Source of the DNA: Lysobacterales bacterium
GTDB taxonomy: Bacteria > Pseudomonadota > Gammaproteobacteria > Xanthomonadales > SZUA-36
DNA length: 39,365 nt
Direction of reading: 5' to 3'
NCBI GenBank assembly: GCA_021648125.1
Contig: JAKITK010000027.1
Coordinates: 1 to 39,365, forward strand
Within the stretch, counting starts at the first letter, position 1. Every line of letters begins with the position of its first letter. This document shows positions 1 to 6,674 of this stretch, one piece after another. Both the position numbers and the translations under genes were made by a program. The notes beneath the pieces were generated by a model. That model was not told the DNA's origin. It worked only from the letters and a program-made list of their open reading frames with translations, and did no database searches.

Positions 1-43
1 AATAACGCTGGCGCTGGGTCAGCGTGGGTATCATTTTTTGCAT
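1..43 (-). CDS. IS66 TnpA-like protein, N-terminus only (partial)
   Basis: Only the first 14 codons are in the window (MQKMIPTLTQRQRY). The start ATG at 41-43 follows a good ribosome binding site, AGGAG, about 10 bases upstream on the minus strand. The position, just inside the GTAAGCG terminus and reading away from it, fits the first small gene of an IS66 element (tnpA/orfA), which is needed for transposition along with tnpB and tnpC. Identity rests on context, because 14 residues are too few to place by sequence. An in-frame second Met (codon 4) is a possible alternative start. Confidence 0.5.
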   Translation of the reverse strand, partial: MQKMIPTLTQRQRY

Positions 44-126
44 TGCTTATTGCTCCTGGTTCATCAAAAGCATAGCGTGACGGGAAATCGTTCAGGAAAA
101 CAGGGTGGGGTTTACTTTGCGCTTAC
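1..126 (-). mobile_element. IS66-family insertion sequence, tnpA-side end (partial)
   Basis: The element runs off the left edge of the window. Read inward on the minus strand, its terminus begins GTAAGCG, the start typical of IS66-family inverted repeats. It matches the IS end at 38960 at about 19 of the first 25 positions, so the two are opposite ends of the same element type. Inside it lies the start of the first transposition gene, reading leftward. The first 8 bases outside (GCTGTACC) differ from the 8 outside the right-hand copy (GGTATTTT), so the two ends do not come from one simple insertion event with a shared target duplication. Confidence 0.8.
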
Positions 127-212
127 GCTGTACCCCCAAATATAGGACAGGTCGCTTAGGAGTTACTTTCCATTCGGAAAACTCTTAAGTATTTTTAGTA
201 GGGGCATTTCAG

Positions 213-221
213 TGCTAAGAT
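213..221 (+). promoter_or_regulatory. Possible extended -10 promoter of the TMEM175-like gene
   Basis: TGCTAAGAT has the TGn extension and a -10 hexamer (TAAGAT) one base from consensus. It sits about 50 bases upstream of the channel gene. No good -35 is visible at the usual distance, which extended -10 promoters can tolerate. This is a weak call. Confidence 0.3.
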
Positions 222-271
222 AAGCACCATGCTACTTTACCAATACACATGATGTTTCCGGAGGGTGTCAC

Positions 272-1012
272 ATGAATACAGTATGGAGTAAAGAGCAATT
301 AGCCACCTTACCGGTACACGATGGCATCCGCCAGCGTGGGGTCGAGATTACTCGGCTGGAGAGTTTCTGCGATGCCGCCTTTGCCTTTGCTGTTACCTTG
401 CTGGTGATTGGTGGCGATGGCATTCCCCAAAGCTATTCGGATTTGATTCTGGCTTTAAAGGGGGTGCCTGCATTCGCCGCCAGCTTTGCGGTTATAACCG
501 GGCTTTGGTGGTCGCACCGTACCTGGAGCCGGCGATATGGGCTGGAAGACGGGGTAACTACCCTGATCAGCCTGATTTTTGTTTTTGTGATGCTAATTTA
601 TGTGTATCCGTTGAAAATGGTCTTTTCAGCATTTGCCGACTGGGTCAGTAATGGCTGGTTACCAACCGAGTTTGCGATGACTGACCCCCGCGATATGTTA
701 GGTATCTTTGTAGTTTACGGTGTGGGCTTTGCAATTCAGGCAGGCCTGTTGGCGTTGCTGCATGTGCGTGTACTTAAAGCTACAGCCAGCCTGGATTTAA
801 ACTTGGTTGAGCAAATCCGAACCAGACAACAGGTTACCCAAAACCTGGCACTTGGAGCAACTGGTATTGCCTCGGCGATATGGGCGCTCGCTATGCCACC
901 ACAGATAGGGGTGTACGCCGGCTTCTTGTATATGCTCTTGCCAGTTTCAATGCCAGTGCTGACTCGGGTTTATAGCAAACGGATCGAGAGCTTACAGGGG
1001 TTGCAAAGCTAA
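272..1012 (+). CDS. TMEM175-family (DUF1211) potassium-channel-like membrane protein
   Basis: This 246-residue inner-membrane protein belongs to the TMEM175/DUF1211 family, whose characterised members are potassium channels of unusual architecture. The family signature RxxxFSD in the first helix is present as R28-L-E-S-F32-C33-D34, with Cys in place of the usual Ser. About six hydrophobic segments follow, for example around residues 35-47, 65-80, 95-115 and 140-165, and two more in the last 60 residues. The length fits the single-repeat bacterial form. The start is supported by a strong GGAGG site about 9 bases upstream. The gene stands alone between the IS66 end and a broken hydrolase gene, so context gives no role. 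Ion selectivity is known for the family and not shown here. Confidence 0.8.
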   Translation: MNTVWSKEQLATLPVHDGIRQRGVEITRLESFCDAAFAFAVTLLVIGGDGIPQSYSDLILALKGVPAFAASFAVITGLWWSHRTWSRRYGLEDGVTTLISLIFVFVMLIYVYPLKMVFSAFADWVSNGWLPTEFAMTDPRDMLGIFVVYGVGFAIQAGLLALLHVRVLKATASLDLNLVEQIRTRQQVTQNLALGATGIASAIWALAMPPQIGVYAGFLYMLLPVSMPVLTRVYSKRIESLQGLQS

Positions 1013-1032
1013 ATTGCCTGGAGTGATTTCCT

Positions 1033-1558
1033 ATGCTTAATATTGTCGAAACCGGAGAGCCAAACAAACCCACCTTGATAATGTTGCATGGCCTTGGTGG
1101 TACTTATCGTTATTGGAATATGGGACTAGAAAATTTATCCACTAAGTACCATATCGTACGGCCAGATTTATTAGGGTTTTGGTGATTCCCCGCAACCCTG
1201 GCAAAATTACACCCAGGAGAAACATCTAATTGCAATTGAAGAGGCGTTAGAAAACTACGCTTCATTTGTTCTGGTCGGGCACTCTTTAGGTGCTGTGTTG
1301 GCACTACAATATGCTGAAAAACACCCACAAAAAGTTAAGTCTTTGGTGTTGATGAGCCTTCCTTGTTTTCGAGACCAACCAAATGCCTACCGATGGATGC
1401 GGTGTACCCCAAGTGGCTGGTTGATGACAAATATGCTGGTTGCAGCGTTAACTTGTATGACCACTAGAAGATTGGCAAAAAGGATTCTACCTTTTTTTCT
1501 GGCTCTTTCCCTGATCGAATGGGTAGGCACAGTTAAAAATGAGACAAATCATCCTTGA
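1033..1558 (+). pseudogene. Alpha/beta hydrolase, frameshifted and C-terminally truncated
   Basis: The first frame opens at ATG 1033 after a GGAG site and reads an alpha/beta hydrolase N-terminus, including the oxyanion-loop motif LHGLGG near residue 18. It stops at 1183-1185. One base fewer in the TTTT run at 1177-1180 would join it in frame to the rest: DLLGFGDSPQPW, then the nucleophile elbow GHSLGA (Ser at codon TCT near 1281). The joined product would be about 174 residues, against 250-290 for the family. It ends before the catalytic His, and no acid/His segment is seen downstream. The gene is therefore broken twice: a frameshift, which could be a homopolymer error, and a lost 3' end next to the vapBC module. 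Confidence 0.8.
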
Positions 1559-1567
1559 TAGGCGCGG

Positions 1568-1605
1568 TTGACTTCCTGAACCATTTGGCATATGCTTTGG
1601 CATAT
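1568..1605 (+). promoter_or_regulatory. vapBC promoter with direct repeats overlapping the -10
   Basis: TTGACT (1568-1573) and TATGCT (1591-1596) are separated by 17 bases, a good sigma-70 promoter. Two perfect direct copies of TTTGGCATAT (1584-1593 and 1596-1605), 12 bases apart, overlap the -10 and the start region. Toxin-antitoxin operons are usually repressed by the antitoxin alone or in complex with the toxin, binding repeats at this place, so these are good candidate operators. The binding itself is inferred. Confidence 0.6.
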
Positions 1606-1628
1606 ACACTGAATTAGAGGATGCTCGA

Positions 1629-1871
1629 ATGGCCGCCCATGAACGTCAGGTACGCCTCTTTCGCAACGGGCGCAATCAGGCACTTCGCATTCCCCGCGAA
1701 TTTGAACTGGAAGGCGAAGAAGCGCTTATCCGCAAGGAGGGCGACCGCCTGATCGTGGAGCCAATTCGCAAAGGCAAGCTACTGGTGCTGCTGGCCTCCC
1801 TGGAGCCCCTGCGGGAACCTTTCCCAGATGTGGATAACGACTTGCCCCCGCTGGATGCCGTACCGCTGTGA
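1629..1871 (+). CDS. vapB: VapB-type antitoxin (AbrB/MazE fold)
   Basis: This small 80-residue protein has a swapped-hairpin AbrB/MazE/VapB-type N-terminus: basic strands rich in Arg (residues 7-24, with RLFRNGRNQALRIP) followed by EGEEALIRKEGDRLIVEP. That part binds DNA in the family. The acidic, Pro-rich tail (about residues 58-80) is the part that would wrap and block the toxin. It has an AGAGGA ribosome binding site 8 bases upstream and overlaps the toxin gene by four bases (GTGA), the usual arrangement for balanced translation. Its product is expected to neutralise VapC and repress the operon through the repeats at 1584-1605. Confidence 0.88.
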   Translation: MAAHERQVRLFRNGRNQALRIPREFELEGEEALIRKEGDRLIVEPIRKGKLLVLLASLEPLREPFPDVDNDLPPLDAVPL

Positions 1872-2281
1872 GCGGATCGCTGGCGTATTTGCTGGATACC
1901 AACATCCTGTCAGACTTGGTTCGTCATCCACAGGGCATAGTGGCAACCCGGATTACCAAGGCCGGCGAGGACAGTGTCTGCACCAGCATTATCGTCGCCG
2001 CAGAACTTCGTTTCGGTGCCGCGAAGTCAAACTCTGAACAACTTGCGGATCGTGTCGATCTAATCCTCTCTGCATTGGAAATCTTGCCACTGGAAGTACC
2101 CGCTGACCACCAGTACGCAGCAATACGCTATCACCTGACGCGCCAGGGAACCCCCATCGGGCCAAACGATTTGCTGATTGCCGCGCATGCCTTAGCAAGT
2201 GACCTTACGGTTGTGACCGCCAATGTCGGAGAGTTCTCCCGCATACCTGGGCTGAAAGTGGAGAACTGGCTACAGCCATAG
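1868..2281 (+). CDS. vapC: VapC-type PIN-domain ribonuclease toxin
   Basis: This 137-residue PIN-domain protein shows the acidic residues of the family's metal-dependent RNase site: Asp10 in LLDTNILS, Glu46 in VAAELRFG and Asp101 in GPNDLLIAAHA. At the fourth position it has Asn119 in VTANVGEF, a common substitution. VapC toxins usually cut initiator tRNA or rRNA; the target here is unknown. It starts at GTG within the antitoxin stop region, so translation is coupled to vapB. All catalytic residues are present and the length is normal, so the toxin looks functional. The pair sits where a hydrolase gene lost its 3' end, which fits insertion of a mobile module, though no transfer sequence is visible. 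Confidence 0.9.
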   Translation: MSGSLAYLLDTNILSDLVRHPQGIVATRITKAGEDSVCTSIIVAAELRFGAAKSNSEQLADRVDLILSALEILPLEVPADHQYAAIRYHLTRQGTPIGPNDLLIAAHALASDLTVVTANVGEFSRIPGLKVENWLQP

Positions 2282-2303
2282 CCTGTGTGTGATAATCGTA
2301 TAC

Positions 2304-2322
2304 ACGAGATAAATTATCTCGT
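2304..2322. repeat. 19-base perfect palindrome after vapC
   Basis: ACGAGATAA-A-TTATCTCGT is a perfect 9+1+9 inverted repeat, 23 bases after the vapC stop. It lies directly at the border with the inverted gene fragment that begins near 2325. It has no T tract, so a classical terminator is unlikely. A protein-binding site or a scar at a recombination junction are both possible. Confidence 0.5.
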
Positions 2323-2324
2323 TG

Positions 2325-2760
2325 TGAGATATTTGAGAGACTGCTGGGAAAGCCTTATTAGTTTATCTGGGAAACATAACGACGATTCAAACGCACTGCC
2401 AGATAAGCAACCCCCATCAGCATAAACCCAATAATCACCAGAGAAAATGCCCAGCCAAGGCTATCGCTGAAATATTGGGCGGTAATTTTAGTCAGGTAAA
2501 CGCCTAAAGCCAGGGAGCCGAAAATTAGTAGAGACTTGCTTCTTAGATGAGTGCTCAGAAAGATTATGGCAAACACGAGGCCGGGGTAAATTGCTTCCCA
2601 GAAAATGCTTTGGGAAGGTTTTCAGCCACCAAGTACCAGTGCTGCACTAAGGAAGCCAATGACTCCAAAGCTATATAACCAGCCACTTAGAGCTGCCCGT
2701 CTGGTGTTGGCGAAACTATAGGCCATTAGCATATAGGCAAGCCCCATAAGCAAGATGGTG
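2325..2760 (-). pseudogene. Truncated inverted copy of the ten-helix membrane protein gene at 14620-15606
   Basis: Read on the minus strand, this stretch matches 15201-15636 at roughly 92% by eye, including about 30 bases past the stop codon. Only the last ~135 codons remain; homology starts abruptly near 2760 with nothing recognisable before it. A TGG codon of the parent is TGA here (2622-2624), so even the remnant is interrupted. In the last 72 codons about 15 differences are synonymous and only 4 codons change amino acid. The copy therefore diverged while still under selection and was truncated later. It faces the parent copy, 12.4 kb away. No expression is expected. Confidence 0.85.
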
Positions 2761-2932
2761 GGCATAGTTTGTATGCATCTTTAGTTTATATAAATACGCA
2801 AAGGTGAAATAAGTCTGTTCACAGAAAACTACAGCCAACCTATGATGAGCGATTTACTTGGGCGGCTGGTGATGGTAACGGCATGCAAGTTCACAAACTA
2901 TTCAGAGCTATACTTGATCATACATACTATTT

Positions 2933-2970
2933 CATATACAGTATATGTCCATACTGTACGATACACAGTA
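2933..2970 (+). promoter_or_regulatory. Two inverted repeats upstream of padR, probable operator
   Basis: CATATAC-A-GTATATG (2933-2947) is a perfect 7+1+7 palindrome. It is followed by TACTGT-N7-ACAGTA (2952-2970), a perfect 6+7+6 inverted repeat. They lie 40-80 bases before the PadR gene, where a promoter is expected. PadR regulators bind interrupted palindromes in their own promoters and release them on a ligand signal, so autoregulation of the padR/HAAS pair is the natural reading. Which repeat is bound is not decided by sequence. Confidence 0.55.
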
Positions 2971-3010
2971 AAAAGATAAAATTTAAACGCCGCTTTTACT
3001 ATCGGATGAA

Positions 3011-3343
3011 ATGATGACTGAAATTGAACACTATCAAAAATTGAAATTAGAATTACGCCGAGGGGTGTTAATTCTAGCGGTTCTATCTGAATTACGTGAA
3101 GAGCATTACGGCTATTCGTTGCGAAAAAATCTGGCTTTACAAGGGCTAGAAATTGACGAGGGTACGCTCTACCCACTGATCAGGCGTTTAGAAAAGCAGA
3201 ACTTATTAACCAGTGAATGGCGAGAAGAAAATAAACGTAAGAAACGCTTTTATCAGTTATCTAATATTGGATTAGAAGTCCTCAGCAAGCTAACAGCCGA
3301 TTGGCGACAAACTCAATCTACGCTGAATAAAATATTAAGTTAA
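3011..3343 (+). CDS. PadR-family transcriptional regulator
   Basis: This 110-residue winged-helix protein has the layout of the short PadR-s2 type. The recognition part contains [12 protein letters not shown] followed by the family hallmark [17 protein letters not shown] (about residues 55-71). The wing strand has [13 protein letters not shown], the usual RRKYYxLTxxG. A short C-terminal helix allows dimerisation. It starts at ATG-ATG without a strong ribosome binding site. The stop is 19 bases before the HAAS membrane protein gene, and PadR/HAAS pairs of this kind are common, so it probably represses this two-gene operon. The inverted repeats at 2933-2970 are candidate sites. Base composition is clearly more AT-rich than the flanking core genes, which hints at transfer. 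Confidence 0.88.
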   Translation: MMTEIEHYQKLKLELRRGVLILAVLSELREEHYGYSLRKNLALQGLEIDEGTLYPLIRRLEKQNLLTSEWREENKRKKRFYQLSNIGLEVLSKLTADWRQTQSTLNKILS

Positions 3344-3362
3344 GCGGTTACCGGAGATAATT

Positions 3363-4328
3363 ATGAAAATGATAAACAATTACTTAAATAGTTTTGAAAA
3401 CTATTTACCCGAAGATAGCAAAGAAGAAATTCGATCAGAGCTAGAATCATCAATTTATGCCGAAGTTGAGGATATGAAAGAAGCTCTAGGCCGCGACCTA
3501 TCACAACATGAACAAGAAACCTATCTATTAAAACTTGGACATCCAATGCGGGTTGCTGCGAATTATTTGCCTAATCAAGAATTGATTAATAAAGATTATT
3601 TTCCCGCTTATAAAAAAGCGCTAAAACTCTCATTTTTGATATTTTCAATCATAATTTTATTAAATAGTATTTATTTGAATTTTGAAGACTTATCAATTAT
3701 TGGATTTGTTGTTGATGTGTTTTGGCGAGTACTAGAGATGGGGCTGTATGTATTTGTGAGTGTTACAATTGTTTTTTACTTGATGCAAAAAAACAATTAT
3801 GACCTTAATGAACTTTATTCATGGTCACCAAAAGACCTAACAAGCAGTGGAAAAAAAATACCCCTAAGTCGTTTTAATCGATTTATTGAAATGATGTTTG
3901 AAGGTTTGTTTTTAGCCTTTTGGAATTACTACTTTTATTCTGCACAAGCCAATATTGAGACTGCATTCATTGATAGTGGAATATTGCAAAACATCTCTTT
4001 ATCCCCAGAATGGCAAAGTGTTCATTGGATTGTCAATGTGGTGGTTGTCGCAAGTCTTTTATTGAATGCTTACCATTTTTTATCGGCACATAAAAACACA
4101 TGGACAACTGTGATAAACATATCAAACAACCTTTTGAGCATCGCAGTTTTAATTTTTATTGCCAATTTTGACCAGTTTTTAGTGGTTGAGTCTTTCGAAG
4201 TAGCTGATTATAATTGGGATAAAATAGTTAGCTTCATAAATATAAATATATATATCGTTTTAGGATTTATCGCTGTAGTTGCTCTATGGGATATTTACTC
4301 TGATGTTAAACGGTTAAAGTTAAATTAA
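3363..4328 (+). CDS. HAAS-domain-like multi-pass membrane protein
   Basis: This 321-residue protein follows padR after 19 bases with a GGAG site. The first ~80 residues form an acidic helical domain (NYLNSFENYLPEDSKEEIRS, then a DLSQHEQETYLLKLGHP segment). That is the pattern of the HAAS/DUF1700-type domains found beside PadR regulators. After it come about six hydrophobic segments, roughly at residues 87-105, 115-140, 180-200, 220-240, 250-270 and 295-312. Nothing looks catalytic. The family role is unclear; by context it is a PadR-controlled membrane protein, perhaps answering envelope stress. Codon and base use are strongly AT-biased compared with genes after 4447. A terminator follows at 4405. 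Confidence 0.65.
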   Translation: MKMINNYLNSFENYLPEDSKEEIRSELESSIYAEVEDMKEALGRDLSQHEQETYLLKLGHPMRVAANYLPNQELINKDYFPAYKKALKLSFLIFSIIILLNSIYLNFEDLSIIGFVVDVFWRVLEMGLYVFVSVTIVFYLMQKNNYDLNELYSWSPKDLTSSGKKIPLSRFNRFIEMMFEGLFLAFWNYYFYSAQANIETAFIDSGILQNISLSPEWQSVHWIVNVVVVASLLLNAYHFLSAHKNTWTTVINISNNLLSIAVLIFIANFDQFLVVESFEVADYNWDKIVSFININIYIVLGFIAVVALWDIYSDVKRLKLN

Positions 4329-4404
4329 CTATTCGAGTCTTTCAGATAAGTATACTGAGAAACAAGTGGGCATCAATTTAGCCCGATATAAAACCCACTA
4401 AAAA

Positions 4405-4432
4405 GCCGGCAGCTGTTACTGCCGACTTTTTT
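4405..4432. terminator. Rho-independent terminator, probably bidirectional
   Basis: GCCGGCAG-loop-CTGCCGAC forms an 8-base stem with one mismatch and a 6-base loop, followed by six T. On the minus strand the same hairpin is followed by a short T run from the A tract at 4399-4404. It sits between the 3' ends of the convergent HAAS and peptidase genes and can serve both. Confidence 0.8.
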
Positions 4433-4446
4433 ATTTATGCTAACAG

Positions 4447-6537
4447 CTACTTCAACTGATCTAATAAATAGCTATAAATCAGTGCATTCAAATAGGCAGA
4501 TTGTTTTTTATTGCTGGCACCGGCATGGCCGCCTTCAGTGTTTTCATAATAATAGAGTGGAATACCCATAGCATCCATTTTAGCCACCATTTTGCGTGCA
4601 TGGGCGGGGTGGACCCGGTCATCACGGGTTGAAGTGGTGAAGAATACTTTGGGGTAGCTCTTGTCTGAATTTAAGTTATGGTAGGGCGAATACTTACTGA
4701 TGTAGTCCCATTGAGAAGGAATATCCGGATCACCATATTCGCCCATCCAGCTGGCGCCGGCGAGCAGTTTGTTAAAGCGTTGCATATCTAACAATGGTAC
4801 CTGACAAACTACAGCATTGAACAAGTCGGGGCGCTGGGTAAGCATTACACCCATCAGCAACCCACCGTTACTACCACCGCGAATGCCAAGGTGTTGCGGT
4901 GATGTGACCTTGTGTTGAATTAAGTTTTCAGCGACGGCAATAAAGTCATCATATGCGCGTTGACGATTTTCTTTTAGTGCCGCCAGATGCCAAGCCGGGC
5001 CGAATTCACCGCCGCCACGGATATTGGCAAGTACATAAACACCGCCCTGATCCAGCCAATCAACCCCGATAGTGGCCGAGTAAGACGGCCGCATGGAAAC
5101 TTCAAAACCACCATAGCCATATAGCAATACTGGGTTTGTACCATCCAATTGCATATCTTTACGCGCCACCATGAAATAAGGAATCTGGCTACCGTCTTTT
5201 GAAGCTACAGAATGCTGGCTAACTATATAGGGTGAAGCATCAAAGAACGCAGGCAAGGATTTTACTTTAGAACTATGCAATTCATCATCGAGGAAATACA
5301 GAGTGCTTGGGCTAAGAAATCCCGTGTAGGAATAAAACACCTGGTTTGAAGTGTCACTGCTGGCGACAACGGAAATACTACCGCGGGTAGGCGTATCGAC
5401 TATCTTATTTTGCCATTGTCCATCTGCAAAGGTATAAGCATAAAGTTCGCTGCGTACATTATTTAACATATTAATCAGCAGGCGGTCGCGCGTAGTGGAC
5501 AGGCTGCTGATGGTGCTGCGTTTATCCGGGTTAACGACCAGGGTAAAGTCGCGACTGCCTTGCATAAATGCATCAAAGTCAATACTAATCAGGCTGCCTT
5601 GCGGGTAAGTGTTATTGTTTATATTCCAGTCGGTTTTCAATCGAACCAACATCTGACCTTTGAAAATTGAACTCAAATCTGCATCAGCAGGTATTTCAAT
5701 CGCGGTTAATTTATCATCATGATAGTAGTGCATTGTGCTGGTATAAAAAGTCTGTGCCTGAATAATTATCGGGTAGTTACCTTCCGGGGTGGTATAAACA
5801 GCGCCCCAGATACCGACATCGGTTTTATCGCCTGCAAACAGGGTTTTGGCTGCCGACAAATCAGTGCCGCGAGTCCAGAGTTTAGAAATACGCGGGTAAC
5901 CTGAGTCGGTCATGCTGTCTGCGCCGAAATCGCTACCGATTAAAACCTGGTTTTTATCAATCCAGCTGATGCCGCCTTTTGATTCTTCGGTGATAAAGCC
6001 GTCTTTTACAAAAGCTTTCTTCTGCATATCAAATTCACGCCGAACAGATGCATCTGCGCCGCCACGGGAAAGCGTAACAATACAATGACGGTATTCGGGG
6101 TAGAGGCAGTTGTTGCCTTTGTACACCCAGTTTTCATCTTCGCTTTCAGCCAAGGCATCAATATCAAGTACCGTTTCCCACGTGGGTTCAGCTTTACGGT
6201 ATTCCTGCAGACTGGTACGGCGCAATATGCCACGAACATGGTCCTGGTCGCGCCAGAAATTGTAGATATATTCACCGCGCAGCGACGGGTAGGCTATTTG
6301 CTCATCGGAGTTGTAAATTTCAAGATTCTTTTCAAAAAATGGTTTGAAAGTCGGTAAATTCTCCAGTACTTTCAGGCTTTTTTTATTCTGAGCTTCAACC
6401 CAGCCGAGGGCTTTTTCACCGAGCACATCTTCTAGCCAAAGGTAAGTATCCTCAGCCGGTTTTTGTTCGGCTTGGAGTGCTGTAGTTAAAAGTAACAAGC
6501 TCAGAGTGAATACTGCAGTGCGACTTATGGATTTCAT
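4447..6537 (-). CDS. Prolyl oligopeptidase family (S9A) serine peptidase, exported
   Basis: This 696-residue enzyme starts with a Sec signal peptide (MKSISRTAVF, hydrophobic core, likely cleavage after ALQA near residue 23), so it acts in the periplasm or outside. A beta-propeller region (about 60-440) is followed by the alpha/beta hydrolase domain with the full triad: Ser556 in GIRGGSNGGLLMG, Asp639/640 in STRDDRVHP and His671 in TEGGHAG. These positions match the family (porcine enzyme 554/641/680). Members cut short peptides after Pro or basic residues; the exact specificity cannot be read here. It is followed by a terminator at 4405 and stands 137 bases from the upstream cysteine synthase-like gene, so it is probably its own unit. 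Confidence 0.92.
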   Translation of the reverse strand: MKSISRTAVFTLSLLLLTTALQAEQKPAEDTYLWLEDVLGEKALGWVEAQNKKSLKVLENLPTFKPFFEKNLEIYNSDEQIAYPSLRGEYIYNFWRDQDHVRGILRRTSLQEYRKAEPTWETVLDIDALAESEDENWVYKGNNCLYPEYRHCIVTLSRGGADASVRREFDMQKKAFVKDGFITEESKGGISWIDKNQVLIGSDFGADSMTDSGYPRISKLWTRGTDLSAAKTLFAGDKTDVGIWGAVYTTPEGNYPIIIQAQTFYTSTMHYYHDDKLTAIEIPADADLSSIFKGQMLVRLKTDWNINNNTYPQGSLISIDFDAFMQGSRDFTLVVNPDKRSTISSLSTTRDRLLINMLNNVRSELYAYTFADGQWQNKIVDTPTRGSISVVASSDTSNQVFYSYTGFLSPSTLYFLDDELHSSKVKSLPAFFDASPYIVSQHSVASKDGSQIPYFMVARKDMQLDGTNPVLLYGYGGFEVSMRPSYSATIGVDWLDQGGVYVLANIRGGGEFGPAWHLAALKENRQRAYDDFIAVAENLIQHKVTSPQHLGIRGGSNGGLLMGVMLTQRPDLFNAVVCQVPLLDMQRFNKLLAGASWMGEYGDPDIPSQWDYISKYSPYHNLNSDKSYPKVFFTTSTRDDRVHPAHARKMVAKMDAMGIPLYYYENTEGGHAGASNKKQSAYLNALIYSYLLDQLK

Positions 6538-6674
6538 TGGGATTCCGTTGCTGTTGATTTGCTGTTAGTTTACTCAATATATTGGTCGACTCACAAGCTG
6601 TTTGACGATAGAATGATACTCTACTGTGTTTACACGAATAACACTCATGCCGCTGACTGAGCTGTACTAATGGC

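Noticed and set aside
127-150. CTGTACCCCCAAATATAGGACAG looked like an IS3-type terminus next to the IS66 end
   Set aside because: No matching second end, transposase or target duplication was seen, so a second element cannot be supported.
2830-2900. A stretch before padR reads in frame as [16 protein letters not shown] and looks coding
   Set aside because: It has no start codon or ribosome binding site of its own, runs through the palindromes, and matches no family I recognise.
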